Numbered from the stretch's first letter, positions 7,651 to 17,567 are shown. The stretch: 59,893 nucleotides of DNA from Clostridia bacterium (GCA_017625675.1 JAGAKK010000058.1:1-59893), one strand, 5' to 3'. Notes: generated by a model from the letters alone, not told the origin. Program-made: numbers and translations.

Positions 7651-8955
7651 TTAGTGAACGTCATCACTGACGTAGTCAAGAGGCTGTACGTATTCGCCGT
7701 TTTTAATAACTTCAAAGTGAAGGTGAGAGCCGGTAGCCGCACCGGTCTTTCCTACCTCGGCTATTTTCTGACCTCTTTGTACTGTTTCTCCCTCTGATAC
7801 GAGGAGTTTGCTGCAATGTGCGTACAAGGTTTCCATACCATTGGCGTGTTGAATCTTTACGTAATAACCGTAACCGCCGCCGTTTGTTGTGGAAATTTCT
7901 ACGACGCCGCTTTGCGCAGCATAAATAGCGGTACCGCTGGAAGCGGCAAGGTCAACACCTGTGTGCATAGACCATTTATGTGTAATGGGATGTGTTCTGT
8001 ATCCGAAAGGCGAGGAAACGTAGAAATAACTTGCAACAGGCCAGCAGAAGTTTGTGTTGGTTTCGCCTCTGGAGGGAACGTTGGTATTATTATTTCCCTG
8101 CTGGTTCTTAATGGCTTCCTCTTGCTTTTTCTTATCTTCTTCCTGTTTCTTGCGCTCTTCTTCCTGGCGCCTCTTTTCTTCCTCTTCGCGTCTCTTTTTC
8201 TCTTCGAGGTTTTCCAGCTCTCCTGTCATAGTGGAGATTTCATCATCGAGGCGACTTTCTTCTTCTTCCATTTCTGCAAGAAGCTTGCTGAGGGCAGCAT
8301 ATTTGCCTTCCGTAATTTCAGTCTTATTCTTTATGTCTTCAATGGCGCTTTCTATCTCTGCCAAAAGGACTTCTTTTTCGCTGAAAAGACGAACCTGCTG
8401 ATCTTTTTTCAATTCAAGCTGCTGCTTGTCTGATTTTACCTTTTCCAACAAATCTGCATCTTCCTTGGCAACCTGTTTGTAAGCTTCAATTCTGTCAAAG
8501 AAGTCAAATATATTGTCCGCTTCAAAGAAAACGGCCAGCCAGTTTATATCGGAATTCTGGTACATAATGCTTGCGCGCTGCACCAAGGTTTCTTCAAGTT
8601 CACCGAGCTGTTTTTCCATAGACTCAATTTCTTTTTCAGAATCGAGAATGCTTTGCTTAATAAATTCAAGTTCCGCAATAGCCATTTCCTCTGTAGTCAT
8701 CATAGCCAGCTTGTCAGATTCGAGCTTGGCAATTTCAGAAGAAATAGAGGAAAGCTCGTCCTGCTTCTGTGATACGAGGTCCTCAAGGGCGGACTTTTCA
8801 GACTCAAGAGAATCAATGTTTTCCTGTTTATCACTGATCTGCTGATCATAGGACGCCGCAGAGCTGAAAACAGGGGAAGTAAACATACACAAGGACAATG
8901 ATACCGCCGCAACGTTTTTTATTATATTTTTATAGTTGTTTTTCAAAAACTGCAT
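7651..8955 (-). CDS. EnvC-like coiled-coil M23 peptidoglycan endopeptidase
   Basis: A 434-residue secreted protein. It has a signal peptide (hydrophobic stretch about residues 14-33), a long coiled coil (about 36-290, rich in Glu, Lys and Gln, ending in an EEKKRREEEEKRR-type stretch) and an M23 domain at about 310-430. The zinc motifs are visible: H(T)GVD in SMHTGVDLAA, and the terminal HLHFE in GSHLHFEV. This architecture is typical of EnvC/NlpD-type division hydrolases or amidase activators. The intact zinc site suggests an active endopeptidase. It stands alone on the minus strand downstream of a two-component system. Confidence 0.92.
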   Translation of the reverse strand: MQFLKNNYKNIIKNVAAVSLSLCMFTSPVFSSAASYDQQISDKQENIDSLESEKSALEDLVSQKQDELSSISSEIAKLESDKLAMMTTEEMAIAELEFIKQSILDSEKEIESMEKQLGELEETLVQRASIMYQNSDINWLAVFFEADNIFDFFDRIEAYKQVAKEDADLLEKVKSDKQQLELKKDQQVRLFSEKEVLLAEIESAIEDIKNKTEITEGKYAALSKLLAEMEEEESRLDDEISTMTGELENLEEKKRREEEEKRRQEEERKKQEEDKKKQEEAIKNQQGNNNTNVPSRGETNTNFCWPVASYFYVSSPFGYRTHPITHKWSMHTGVDLAASSGTAIYAAQSGVVEISTTNGGGYGYYVKIQHANGMETLYAHCSKLLVSEGETVQRGQKIAEVGKTGAATGSHLHFEVIKNGEYVQPLDYVSDDVH

Positions 8956-9059
8956 TAATAATTAACCCCCAACAAAGGCAAATGCTTTGTTATTGTATTT
9001 CAAAATAAATTTTAACAAACTTACCACCAATGAATTATATCATTAATGACGGACTTTTG

Positions 9060-10307
9060 TCAACTGAATACGACTGTAAATGTTGTTCCGTTATCGGCGT
9101 TGCTGGAGACCACAATATCTCCGTTGAGTTTTTCCAGAATACTTTTCGCAATGGCAAGCCCAAGACCGTAGCCGGAGGTTTCGTTTGCGGAGGTTCTGGC
9201 CTTGTCGGCACGATAAAATCTGTCGAAAATGTGAGGGATATCCTCCTGAGGAATTACGTCTCCCTTGTTATTTACTGAGAGAAAAAACTTGTTGCCGTTT
9301 TTTTGAAGGGCAAGGAGAATCTCGGTGTCGCCGGCTGCGTGCTTAACTGCATTGTCAAGTAATATATGAATGAGTCTGTCAAACAGCTCTGCATTGCTGT
9401 AAACGATAAGTTTCTCTGCAATAATTGTCTTTATATTGACGTTTTTCTCAAACGCAACAGGCTCAAATGTCAAGGCGGCGCGCTCGGCAATCTCTGAAAT
9501 ATCGATCCTTGATAAGGGCGCAGAAGCATTGGACGCATCAGACTTTGCAAGAAACAGCATCTGGTCGATGAGCTTCTTCATGCGGGAGGCCTCCTCTGCA
9601 GTGCTGTCAATCCATTGCTTCTGAGAGGACACTGTTTCCTCCGGATGCCCTTGCAGAATGTTATTATTGGCAAGAATCACGGTGAGAGGGGTCTTCAGCT
9701 CGTGGGAGGCGTCGGCAATGAATTGCTTTTGCTTCGTCCAGGCTTCTTTTACAGGCTTTATTGCCAGCGAGGAAAGGAATAAGCTGACGATAAAAACTAT
9801 GGCAAGGACTAAAAGCAGTACAAGAGCGCCGTTAAGGGCGGTGCTTTTCATTGCGTTGTAAAGCGTGGTTGTTTCTGTAATTGCAATTTTTGTGCCGAAG
9901 GCAGAAGACTCTTTCAGAAACATAATGCTCATGCTTTTGATTGTTCCAAAGCCATTTTTTGAAGATAAGGCTGTTTCCAGTATCTGATCCAGCGCGTTTT
10001 CGGAGATTTTAGCATAATATTCGGCTATCTGGGTTATTTCATTATCGTCATTGATGGTAACCACCACCGCAGGTCCGTAAAAATCTTTGTGGGGAGAAAA
10101 ATCTGGAACGCCGGGTTTTGAGTCTCCTATTTCGGGCATATCTTCAGGACCTTGATGAAGACTAATAGCGGTATTGAGGCGGTCTTTAAGCAGTAAATTA
10201 TTTTCGGCATACGTAACGTAAAGGACACCTGCATATACTGTAAGCAAAATAATTGCAATAAGAGACATATTGATGATAATTATTTTATTTTTTAAGTTTT
10301 TCAGCAT
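9060..10307 (-). CDS. Membrane sensor histidine kinase
   Basis: A 415-residue sensor kinase with transmembrane segments near residues 10-30 and 160-185 flanking an extracellular sensor of about 125 residues. It has an H-box (FIADASHELKTPLTVI), an N-box (DNAVKHA), a G1-type motif (DRFYRADKA) and a G2 box (GYGLGLAIAKSI). It overlaps the preceding response regulator gene by 7 bases, so the pair is coupled. The signal is not identifiable from sequence. Confidence 0.94.
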   Translation of the reverse strand: MLKNLKNKIIIINMSLIAIILLTVYAGVLYVTYAENNLLLKDRLNTAISLHQGPEDMPEIGDSKPGVPDFSPHKDFYGPAVVVTINDDNEITQIAEYYAKISENALDQILETALSSKNGFGTIKSMSIMFLKESSAFGTKIAITETTTLYNAMKSTALNGALVLLLVLAIVFIVSLFLSSLAIKPVKEAWTKQKQFIADASHELKTPLTVILANNNILQGHPEETVSSQKQWIDSTAEEASRMKKLIDQMLFLAKSDASNASAPLSRIDISEIAERAALTFEPVAFEKNVNIKTIIAEKLIVYSNAELFDRLIHILLDNAVKHAAGDTEILLALQKNGNKFFLSVNNKGDVIPQEDIPHIFDRFYRADKARTSANETSGYGLGLAIAKSILEKLNGDIVVSSNADNGTTFTVVFS

Positions 10308-10978
10308 TTCGGCGCCTCCAGTTTATATCCGAATTTTTTAGCAGCAATAATAGCAGTTTTTGCACCAACAAACTGTAACTTCTTTCTCAAAAAAGATATA
10401 TATGCTTCAACGTTGCTGTCGCCTGCATCTGAGTCATAGCCCCAGACTTTTGTTATCATTTCTTCTTTTGAGATTATTGCCCCTTTTCGGGAGATTAAAA
10501 GCTTTAAAAGCTCGGCTTCCTTAAAATTAAGGTGAATAGATTTTTCACCGCAGGAAAGATGTCCTGCCGACAAGTTCAGGACAATGTCGCCGTATTCCGT
10601 AACGTCAAGGATAACCTCGCCTTTTCGTCTTGTAAGAGCGCGGACTCTTGCCAGAAATTCTTCGGGAGCAAAGGGCTTCGTCATATAATCATCTGCGCCG
10701 CAATCAAGACCGGTAACCTTATCGGAAACTGCATCCCGGGCGGTAAGCATCAGGATCGGTGTTTCAATCTTGTTTTTGCGAAGCTCCGAGGCAACCCAAA
10801 ACCCGTCCTTTACCGGCAACATCACGTCAAGCACGATAATATCGTAAATGCCGCTGACTCCGTAATCAAAACCGTCACGGCCGTCGTACACCGTATCAAC
10901 CATATATTTTTGTTCTTCAAGTATCTGTTTAAGCGCTTTCGCAAGCCTCTTTTCGTCTTCAACAATAAGGATCTGCAT
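10301..10978 (-). CDS. OmpR-family response regulator
   Basis: A 225-residue regulator with a normal receiver (VEDEKRLA acidic pair, phospho-acceptor in DIIVLDVMLPVKDGF, lysine in MTKPFAPEE) and a winged-helix output domain (about 125-222, ending SFLRKKL...GYKLEAP). Its complete phosphorylation site contrasts with the degenerate receivers of the two Spo0A-like proteins in this window. A strong AAAGGGG ribosome binding site precedes the ATG. Confidence 0.95.
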   Translation of the reverse strand: MQILIVEDEKRLAKALKQILEEQKYMVDTVYDGRDGFDYGVSGIYDIIVLDVMLPVKDGFWVASELRKNKIETPILMLTARDAVSDKVTGLDCGADDYMTKPFAPEEFLARVRALTRRKGEVILDVTEYGDIVLNLSAGHLSCGEKSIHLNFKEAELLKLLISRKGAIISKEEMITKVWGYDSDAGDSNVEAYISFLRKKLQFVGAKTAIIAAKKFGYKLEAPKC

Positions 10979-11053
10979 CCGGCAATGCCCCTTTCTCTTT
11001 TATCAATTACAGAGTAACAAGATATCCTTAAATAAAACTAAAAGCCTTGGCAT

Positions 11054-11082
11054 AAAAAAGTGACGGCAACAAAGGCCGTCAC
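11054..11082 (-). terminator. Terminator of the sugar-modification operon
   Basis: GTGACGGC (11060-11067) pairs with GCCGTCAC (11075-11082). On the minus strand it is followed by a T-run (11059-11054), directly after the last gene of the operon. Confidence 0.88.
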
Positions 11083-11099
11083 CTGATAACTTTTTAAAA

Positions 11100-12125
11100 T
11101 CAATCCATATTAAGTCGTTTTTCTTCAACAACCAAGGGCCTTCCTGTAACTCGCTGGCTGACAGACACCACGTATTCGCCCACGAAGCCAATGAAGAACA
11201 TAAGAACCGAGCCTACAAGGAACACGGAGATTAAGATGGGCAATACCCAGACTGACCAGAGTGAGGGGAATATACACGCAAATATTATGTACAAAAGCCC
11301 CAAAAAGAGATTTGCTGCAGTCAGGATAGCGCCTGATACAACTGCCATGCGGACGCCAATCTTTGTGTAGGAAGTGAAGCTGAGCATTGCTGCGTCAAAG
11401 AGGCTTGCCCAGTTGTTGTGAGTTTTTCCTGCGCGACGCTCCTGCTGGCAATAGGGAACCTCTTTTCTCTTGAAGCCCAATTCCGCAACGATTCCGCGAA
11501 GGAAGGGCGTGGGGTCGTCAAGTTTTCTTAATACTTCAAGGAAATCTCTGTCATAAAGACCAAAGCCCGTAAAATGCTCGATCTGCTCTACGGTAGAGAA
11601 CTTCTTTATCATCTTGTAGTATGCTGAGCGAAGGGCGTAAAGGATTTTATTTTCCTTGCTCTGGCTCTTGATAGCGCAAACAATTTTGTAGCCTTGTTCC
11701 CACTCTTTTACGAAAACCGGCAACATTTCAACAGGGTCCTGGAAATCGCAACACATTGAAATGAGGCAGTCACATTTTGCCTGGAGCATTGCGTGGAAAG
11801 GAGAGTTAAACTGTCCGAAGTTTTTCGCATTGAAAATAGAGGTGATGCGCTTATCTCCGACGCACATATCCTCAAGCTCGTCACGTGTGCCGTCTGTGGA
11901 GTAATTGTCGATGAAAAGAATATCAAAATGATATTTCTTTAACGTTTCATCGGTCTCAAAAATATTAATGATTGCCTTGCTTAAAGGTCTTACGTTTTCA
12001 ACCTCGTTATAGCAGGGAACAAGCACTGTTATTTTCTTGTCAATCTTCTGTTCTTCCGGCTGTGCCTGCGCAGGCATTTCCCAGCTGAAATTATTTGTTC
12101 CTTCAAATGGATTTTCCCAGATCAT
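11100..12125 (-). CDS. GT2 family (DPM1/GtrB-like) membrane glycosyltransferase
   Basis: A 341-residue protein with a GT-A domain (VLVPCYNEVENV, FIDNYSTDGT, CCDFQDP, a QERRAGKTHNNW acceptor-site segment) and two C-terminal transmembrane helices (about 248-275 and 285-315). GtrB/DPM1 enzymes transfer a sugar from a nucleotide donor to undecaprenyl phosphate; here the residue at the usual DxD position is a D.QDP motif. It overlaps the upstream SDR gene by 4 bases (ATGA). It may load onto the lipid carrier a sugar produced by the SDR, aldolase and TPP enzymes of the same operon. Confidence 0.88.
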   Translation of the reverse strand: MIWENPFEGTNNFSWEMPAQAQPEEQKIDKKITVLVPCYNEVENVRPLSKAIINIFETDETLKKYHFDILFIDNYSTDGTRDELEDMCVGDKRITSIFNAKNFGQFNSPFHAMLQAKCDCLISMCCDFQDPVEMLPVFVKEWEQGYKIVCAIKSQSKENKILYALRSAYYKMIKKFSTVEQIEHFTGFGLYDRDFLEVLRKLDDPTPFLRGIVAELGFKRKEVPYCQQERRAGKTHNNWASLFDAAMLSFTSYTKIGVRMAVVSGAILTAANLFLGLLYIIFACIFPSLWSVWVLPILISVFLVGSVLMFFIGFVGEYVVSVSQRVTGRPLVVEEKRLNMD

Positions 12126-13066
12126 TTTTTATCCTGCTCCTTTGTGCGACAGAATTTGATGTATTCGTCTTTCAAGATGGCCTCTGTGTCAAGGCTGTCA
12201 ATATTGGCTTCCAGGTAAGAGTAAAGTCTTCTGATGCTCTCCTCGTAAGAGAGAAATTTAAAGCCGCTACCCATATTTTCAAGAAGCTTTTTATTGTCGC
12301 CGGTGTACTGATAGTTAAGTCCCGGATTTCTCACAGTGACCTCACTCTTATTCTTTCCAATTTTGTTGATAATATCAACAATTTCAGTGAGAGTGATCGA
12401 TTCCGTGGTTGTTATGTTGAACTCGCGGTTGGGCATATCGTCACATTCGATTATTTTGTCGATAATTGTCATAAAATCGTCAATGTAGAGATAGTCAAAC
12501 CGTACGTTCTGATTGATAACGATAGGCATACCCAAAAGGTTTTTCATGCAGGCATTGGATATGAATTTGAAGGTGTAGTCCTCAAAAGGTCCGAACAAGC
12601 CGAAGATAATAGGGTTAAATATCTTCTTTCCTTCTTTTCCCTGACCGTTAATGAATTTCGACATAACGAGCTTGCTGAAGCCGTAGGCATCCTGGGGCAT
12701 AACCTCGCCAAGGGTGTCTTCGCTGACGTTCACAAGGTCTCTTTGCTTGTTATATTGAGCACCGCTGCCGAAATTGATGAGCTTCATATCTTCCGTCATA
12801 CATCTTTCAATATTGAAAAACATACGGAGATTGTTTGCCACAATATCGGTCTGCTCCGAGTAGCCGCCTTTTCTGGCGCCGCCCTCGTTTGCGCAGTTTA
12901 TAATAACGTCGGGTTTTTCTGTTTTAATAAAATTCTCCACCGCATCTCCGTCTAAAAGACTAAAGTTCCTCCGTGTTATCGGAAGAACTTCATATTTGTC
13001 CTTAAGGTGTGCGGTAAGGCTTTTGCCGACAAAACCGCCGGCTCCTAAAATCGCAATTTTTTTCAT
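12122..13066 (-). CDS. NAD-dependent epimerase/dehydratase (extended SDR)
   Basis: A 314-residue enzyme with a Rossmann glycine motif (MKKIAILGAGGFVGKSL), DVIINCANEGG and the catalytic YxxxK as YGFSKLVMSK. The family acts on nucleotide sugars (epimerisation, dehydration or 4-reduction). It overlaps the genes on both sides by 4 bases, so expression is tightly coupled to the aldolase-like gene and the GT2. Confidence 0.88.
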   Translation of the reverse strand: MKKIAILGAGGFVGKSLTAHLKDKYEVLPITRRNFSLLDGDAVENFIKTEKPDVIINCANEGGARKGGYSEQTDIVANNLRMFFNIERCMTEDMKLINFGSGAQYNKQRDLVNVSEDTLGEVMPQDAYGFSKLVMSKFINGQGKEGKKIFNPIIFGLFGPFEDYTFKFISNACMKNLLGMPIVINQNVRFDYLYIDDFMTIIDKIIECDDMPNREFNITTTESITLTEIVDIINKIGKNKSEVTVRNPGLNYQYTGDNKKLLENMGSGFKFLSYEESIRRLYSYLEANIDSLDTEAILKDEYIKFCRTKEQDKK

Positions 13067-13878
13067 TTTCCGTACTTCGCCTTTGTTTCAATGTGACGCT
13101 TTTCAAGCATCTCAATTCTCTTTACGTCCTCTTCACGGAGGTATGTGTAAAGATTGTTCTTGTTCTTAAGATAAAGAAGCTCGAATTCCTGTCCAAGGAT
13201 AAGAGCATCAATAACTTCAAGCTCATCAAAATAACTGTATACTACTTTTCTGGTCTCAAACTTGTAGAGAACGTCCTTTACCTGCTCGAAAACAGGGATG
13301 GTCTCAGGAGAAACGCCGCCGCCGAAGCCGCACTTGATGCCTGCTGCGTGGCACTTTCTGAGCATTGTGTCAAGGTAAGGAGTGACCTTGTCGGTATTGA
13401 TATCATCACGGCTGAGTCCGAGAGATGCGCTGAAGTCAACACGGCCTACGGAAACACTGTCAATGTGCTCCTTGAAGCCGGGAACGGCAATGATATCGTC
13501 AAGGTTATTGTAGCCTGTAATTGTCTCTGCATTGAACACGTAGAGCATATTCTCCTGCTCTTCCTTTGTGTAAACAGCGTCAATGGCCTGCAGATACTTT
13601 TTCATAGCAAAGGGGGACTCGATCATAGGCGCGATAATAGCACCCACACCGAAAGTACGGCACTCGTGCATATCTCTTACAGCCTCACAGCCACCAATCT
13701 TTACATGAAGATCAAGGTCTGCTCTTGCAACTATATTAGCCAGGTTCACAAGCTCGTCTTTTCTCGTGCCCTCTGCTTCAAATTCAGCCTTAACGGCAAG
13801 AATGTTATGTTTTTGTTTTAACTCTTTGAGAATTTCCAACATTCTTTTCTCAGTTGAATTCATCAATTTAAAAACCAT
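13063..13878 (-). CDS. HpcH/HpaI aldolase-like protein
   Basis: A 271-residue TIM-barrel-type protein with signatures resembling the HpcH/HpaI and citrate-lyase aldolase family: LHVKIGGCEAVRDM, GAIIAPMIESPFAM (metal-binding glutamate), VSVGRVDFSASLG and GFGGGVSPET. The family makes or cleaves C-C bonds with pyruvate-type substrates. Two starts are possible (13878 and 13863); GAAGGAAGG abuts the first and is too far from the second. Its place in a polysaccharide operon beside a TPP enzyme argues for forming an unusual sugar or acyl donor. Confidence 0.75.
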   Translation of the reverse strand: MVFKLMNSTEKRMLEILKELKQKHNILAVKAEFEAEGTRKDELVNLANIVARADLDLHVKIGGCEAVRDMHECRTFGVGAIIAPMIESPFAMKKYLQAIDAVYTKEEQENMLYVFNAETITGYNNLDDIIAVPGFKEHIDSVSVGRVDFSASLGLSRDDINTDKVTPYLDTMLRKCHAAGIKCGFGGGVSPETIPVFEQVKDVLYKFETRKVVYSYFDELEVIDALILGQEFELLYLKNKNNLYTYLREEDVKRIEMLEKRHIETKAKYGK

Positions 13879-13945
13879 CCTTCCTTCTGCACAGTTTTGC
13901 TCTTATTATGGCATTTGCAGTGTTTTATATAGTAATCAGGTAATA

Positions 13946-15742
13946 TCAGTCAAATTTATTTGCTTCATATTCTTCCCTGTCAAGGAACGGGAACATATCG
14001 TCAATGGGAGGCGATACAATTGTTCCGTCAGGATTAACCCTTGAGGAAAGCTTAGGTGCAAAGAACTGAGTTTCGTCAAGGAACACCTCGCAAAGAACAG
14101 GGCCGTCTATGGCAAGGGCCGCCTCAATATCTTCCTTCATAGTGGAAAGAGCATCGACCTTTGCGTACTTAAAGCCAAAGGCATCAGCCACTTTAGAAAA
14201 CTCAGGGAAGCTTACGCCGCTCTCTGCGGAAACGCCTACAAAAGGAGGCTTGAACAGGTTTGTCTGAGTCTGTCTGATGGAGTGGTAACCATTGTTGTTA
14301 AGAACAAAAAGCTTGAAGTTCAGTTTGTTGTAACTGATGGTCTGGAGCTCCTGGATGTTCATCATAAGGCTTCCGTCGCCGTCAAGGCAGATCATTCTTC
14401 TGTCGCCCCAGGCAACTGCGCCGCCGAGAGCCGCAGGAAGTCCGTAACCCATACTTGCGCAACCGGAGTTTGTGAAAAGTCTCTGTCCTTTCTTTATATT
14501 AGCAGATTGGAAGGCAATAACGCAAGCACTTCCGTTTCCGGTAATAATCGGGTCGCCCTCTTCGAGGCAATCGAAAAGACCTTCCATAAACACGTAAGGA
14601 TTCAAAGGCTTGTCTGTTTTCTTATATTCGTCAAGAACGGCAGGGTACTTCTCGTTAATGTTTCTGCACCACTTCTGCCACTTTTCGTCAACGGAAACAG
14701 GAGATTTCTCCGCAGCTGCAGTAAGCTTTATCATAAAGTCCTTCGCATCTGCGCAAACCTTCATATCAGGAGACAAGGTGGGCTTATCAAGCTCGTTTTT
14801 ATCAATGTCAACGATAATTTTATATGCATTTTTAGAAAAGTTTCTGAAATTATAACTGATCTGACGAATGTTCAGACGGCAACCGATGGACATTATGAGA
14901 TCTGCGTTTTCCATAATGAAGTTTCCGCCGCGTGTACCGACTGTTCCGGGTCTTCCGCAGAAGAGGGGATGCTCGTCCCAGAGAACGTCGTGGGCATTCC
15001 ATGCAGTAACTACGGGGATTCCCAGCTTCTCTGCCATTTTAACAAACTCTTCATGGCCGCCGGAAAGTCTGATGCCTGTACCTGCAATGATAACGGGCTT
15101 CTTCGCTTCTTTTAATTTCGCAAGAACTGCGTCGATTTCCTCGTCAGAAACAGGAACTGCCTTTTCGTCAGCGCACTCTGCTTCGTCAAAATGTTTCAGG
15201 TCGTCAGTTTCAATGCGCGCCGCCTGTACGTCAAGGGGAATATCAAGCCATACAGGGCCGCCTCTGCCTGTCTTGCTGAGGTAGAGAGCTTTTTCAAGAT
15301 GATATGCAATATCATTGGGCTCTGTCACCATAACAGCATATTTAGTCATAGGCTTAACGCTGGCAACTATATTATATTCCTGGTCACCAAGCTGTCTCAA
15401 CGGAACATCGGTGCTCCAGGTAGTGGTTTCTCTTTTTACCTGGCCGGAAATTACAAACATCGGAATGGAGTCAAGCCATCCGCCCAATACGCCGGTAATG
15501 GCATTGGTTCCTCCGGGGCCGCTGGTAACGCATACAGCGCAAAGCTTTCCGGAAAGTCTGGTATAGCCCTCTGCAGCAATGGCACAGCCTTGCTCGTGGT
15601 GATTGTAAATAGATTTCAAGCCTTCTTTGTGTCCCAGGCTGTCGTTAAGGTGCATAGCACCGCCGCCTGTAACTGTAAATACATGGTTTATGCCACTGTT
15701 TACTAAAAAGTCAGCAACATAATCCGACAATTTAACGATCAT
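13946..15742 (-). CDS. Thiamine diphosphate-dependent enzyme, acetolactate-synthase-like
   Basis: A 598-residue enzyme with the full three-domain ThDP layout: an N-terminal PYR domain (GGGAMHLNDSLG; the family glutamate in NHHEQGCAIAAEGY), a central domain (RPGTVGTRGGNF, SIGCRLNIRQ) and a C-terminal PP domain with GDGSLMMNIQELQT...NNNGY as the ThDP-Mg motif. It resembles IlvB, but no small regulatory subunit or other branched-chain gene is nearby. Similar enzymes such as YerE carboligate pyruvate-derived units onto sugars; a role in modifying a surface sugar is inferred from the operon. Confidence 0.85.
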   Translation of the reverse strand: MIVKLSDYVADFLVNSGINHVFTVTGGGAMHLNDSLGHKEGLKSIYNHHEQGCAIAAEGYTRLSGKLCAVCVTSGPGGTNAITGVLGGWLDSIPMFVISGQVKRETTTWSTDVPLRQLGDQEYNIVASVKPMTKYAVMVTEPNDIAYHLEKALYLSKTGRGGPVWLDIPLDVQAARIETDDLKHFDEAECADEKAVPVSDEEIDAVLAKLKEAKKPVIIAGTGIRLSGGHEEFVKMAEKLGIPVVTAWNAHDVLWDEHPLFCGRPGTVGTRGGNFIMENADLIMSIGCRLNIRQISYNFRNFSKNAYKIIVDIDKNELDKPTLSPDMKVCADAKDFMIKLTAAAEKSPVSVDEKWQKWCRNINEKYPAVLDEYKKTDKPLNPYVFMEGLFDCLEEGDPIITGNGSACVIAFQSANIKKGQRLFTNSGCASMGYGLPAALGGAVAWGDRRMICLDGDGSLMMNIQELQTISYNKLNFKLFVLNNNGYHSIRQTQTNLFKPPFVGVSAESGVSFPEFSKVADAFGFKYAKVDALSTMKEDIEAALAIDGPVLCEVFLDETQFFAPKLSSRVNPDGTIVSPPIDDMFPFLDREEYEANKFD

Positions 15743-15800
15743 AATTTAATTACCTCATTGATTAATCTGCCCAATCCCAAGGGCGCACCAACTCATCTAC

Positions 15801-15830
15801 ATTTTATCATACGGCATAAGTAGATGTCAA
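15801..15830 (-). promoter_or_regulatory. Promoter of the TPP-enzyme operon
   Basis: On the minus strand TTGACA (15830-15825), an 18-base spacer and TAAAAT (15806-15801). Just upstream is the inverted repeat TTTTGTGC-aaata-GCACAAAA (15865-15885), which could be an operator or the end of the upstream transcript. Confidence 0.65.
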
Positions 15831-15929
15831 ACTTTTACTCAAATTATTAATTTTTTTGCACTATTTTTGTGCAAATAGCACAAAATGTATGGTAAAATTT
15901 TTGTCAAATCCGCTGATTTTTGTTAATTT

Positions 15930-17567
15930 TCAGCTAAGACAGACAATTATGCAGTCGTCAAGCTCTTTGATAACATCTTTTCCAAAATTCATTACGGAAA
16001 GTTCTGTAAATCTTTCGTAACTTCCTTGTTTATAATTATACCCTAAATATTCCATTATATTAAGAAGCTCCGTGTTGCACTCGTCAAAAGCATCAACGCC
16101 CCAGGTTATTACCGAGCCGTTCTGGCCCTGCGCCCTGTACAAAACGTAGGTTTCGTCATAGTCGGTGGTGGTAAGCTCTCCGCCGAAGGCTCCCCGGAGA
16201 TTCATTATCGCTTCGTAGAGGGGGTCGTCCCGTCTTACAAACTTATCGTCCATTATTTCATCACTGAGAGTGTACTCGCCTAAGAAGATTACCGGTTTTT
16301 CCCTTGTTGAAGGGATTTTATCAAGCTCTTCGCCTATGGAAATCAATGCGGCCTTTTCTTCCTGCCAACGTCTGTAATCGTTTTTGAAGTATTGCCACAG
16401 CGCCAATGACTGGGCAAGGACAAGGGCGGCGCAAAGAGATACTGTAATTGCCTGAATGGCTTTTGCCGCTTTGTCGTTTCGGAGTTTCCGGCTTCCGACA
16501 ATTATACAATATGTAAGAAGCATTAACGTGAAAGGCACGAATATGCCGTGAGCCTGACAGATTCTGTATTTAAGGTCGCCTGCTTTAATAAGGCCCATTG
16601 CAAAAAGTCCAAAGTATATGCCTGCAAAGTAAAGGAGATACAGGGCGTTTTTCTTCCTGATGCAAAGGGTGATGCAAAGTATCAGAGAGGCGATAATGCA
16701 AAGGGCAAAGAGCCCGATGGGGAAATACCAGAAGCCTGCAAAGAAGTGTTGGCGGAAAATTGCGTACACCGTGGAAATAATTCCGGACACAGAGGTCAAT
16801 GCTCCCAATGCCGTTTTATTGGCGCCAACGCCTCCGCCCTCAATACCCAGCGCTGCAATCAATATTTTTCCAAGCAAAAACTCAACCGCAATGCCAACAA
16901 TCAAGGGAAAGGCATAAACGGCAATGCTTTTAAGGCACTCAGGAAGCTTCATTTCCTTTTCGCCAGAGAGGTTTTTCAGTATAAGAACGCCGCACACCAG
17001 CACCACGTACACAAAGGCAAAGGACTCGTAAAGGGACATTAAAAACACCCAGATAACGCAATTAATTGCGGTGTAAAGCGCGGTTTTTGTCTTGCCGGGC
17101 TTTTCAAGGACACACTCTGCAAGGAGCAGGGAAAGTCCGGTAAGGAGATAGCCGAGGCTTACGTTGAGATTTGCGCCGTTGTAAATATATATCTCGTTAA
17201 TGAGAGGATAGGACACGAAAAGGCAGGAAAACGCCGTGTAAAGGTAGCACGGCAGCTTGTCCCCGGTGGCGTATTTTATAACTGCGCCCAGAACTATTGC
17301 CGCGCAGAAAAGCAATATTACCGCAATGAAATCTTTTACAACAGGTATATCGTTTGCCCAGAAAAGGGCGTAGCGAAGCAGGGTGCTGCTGAAACGGCCC
17401 TGAGCAAACATTTCTCCTGCCGCGTAGCGCTCCCTTGCTAAATCGTCAATACCGATTGACGGAAAAAGAAGATAAAAGCCGTACCCGATAATTACCGTCA
17501 GAACAAGCGGCGCGGTAAACAGAGGCTTTTTCAGAAGTTCAAGCATATTTTTAAAATGCTTTTTCAT
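15930..17567 (-). CDS. Polytopic membrane protein resembling GtrII-type glucosyltransferases
   Basis: A 545-residue protein with about ten or more hydrophobic segments. The first loop has an acidic pair (GIDDLARERYAAGEMFAQGR), as in GtrII/GT-C-type transferases that use lipid-linked sugars outside the membrane. The C-terminal 120 residues are soluble. It starts 3 bases after the ispF stop (RBS GGAGAG) and ends an operon beginning with zapA. It could act with the GT2 at 11100-12125 as the outer half of a Gtr-type glycosylation pair. Confidence 0.7.
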   Translation of the reverse strand: MKKHFKNMLELLKKPLFTAPLVLTVIIGYGFYLLFPSIGIDDLARERYAAGEMFAQGRFSSTLLRYALFWANDIPVVKDFIAVILLFCAAIVLGAVIKYATGDKLPCYLYTAFSCLFVSYPLINEIYIYNGANLNVSLGYLLTGLSLLLAECVLEKPGKTKTALYTAINCVIWVFLMSLYESFAFVYVVLVCGVLILKNLSGEKEMKLPECLKSIAVYAFPLIVGIAVEFLLGKILIAALGIEGGGVGANKTALGALTSVSGIISTVYAIFRQHFFAGFWYFPIGLFALCIIASLILCITLCIRKKNALYLLYFAGIYFGLFAMGLIKAGDLKYRICQAHGIFVPFTLMLLTYCIIVGSRKLRNDKAAKAIQAITVSLCAALVLAQSLALWQYFKNDYRRWQEEKAALISIGEELDKIPSTREKPVIFLGEYTLSDEIMDDKFVRRDDPLYEAIMNLRGAFGGELTTTDYDETYVLYRAQGQNGSVITWGVDAFDECNTELLNIMEYLGYNYKQGSYERFTELSVMNFGKDVIKELDDCIIVCLS

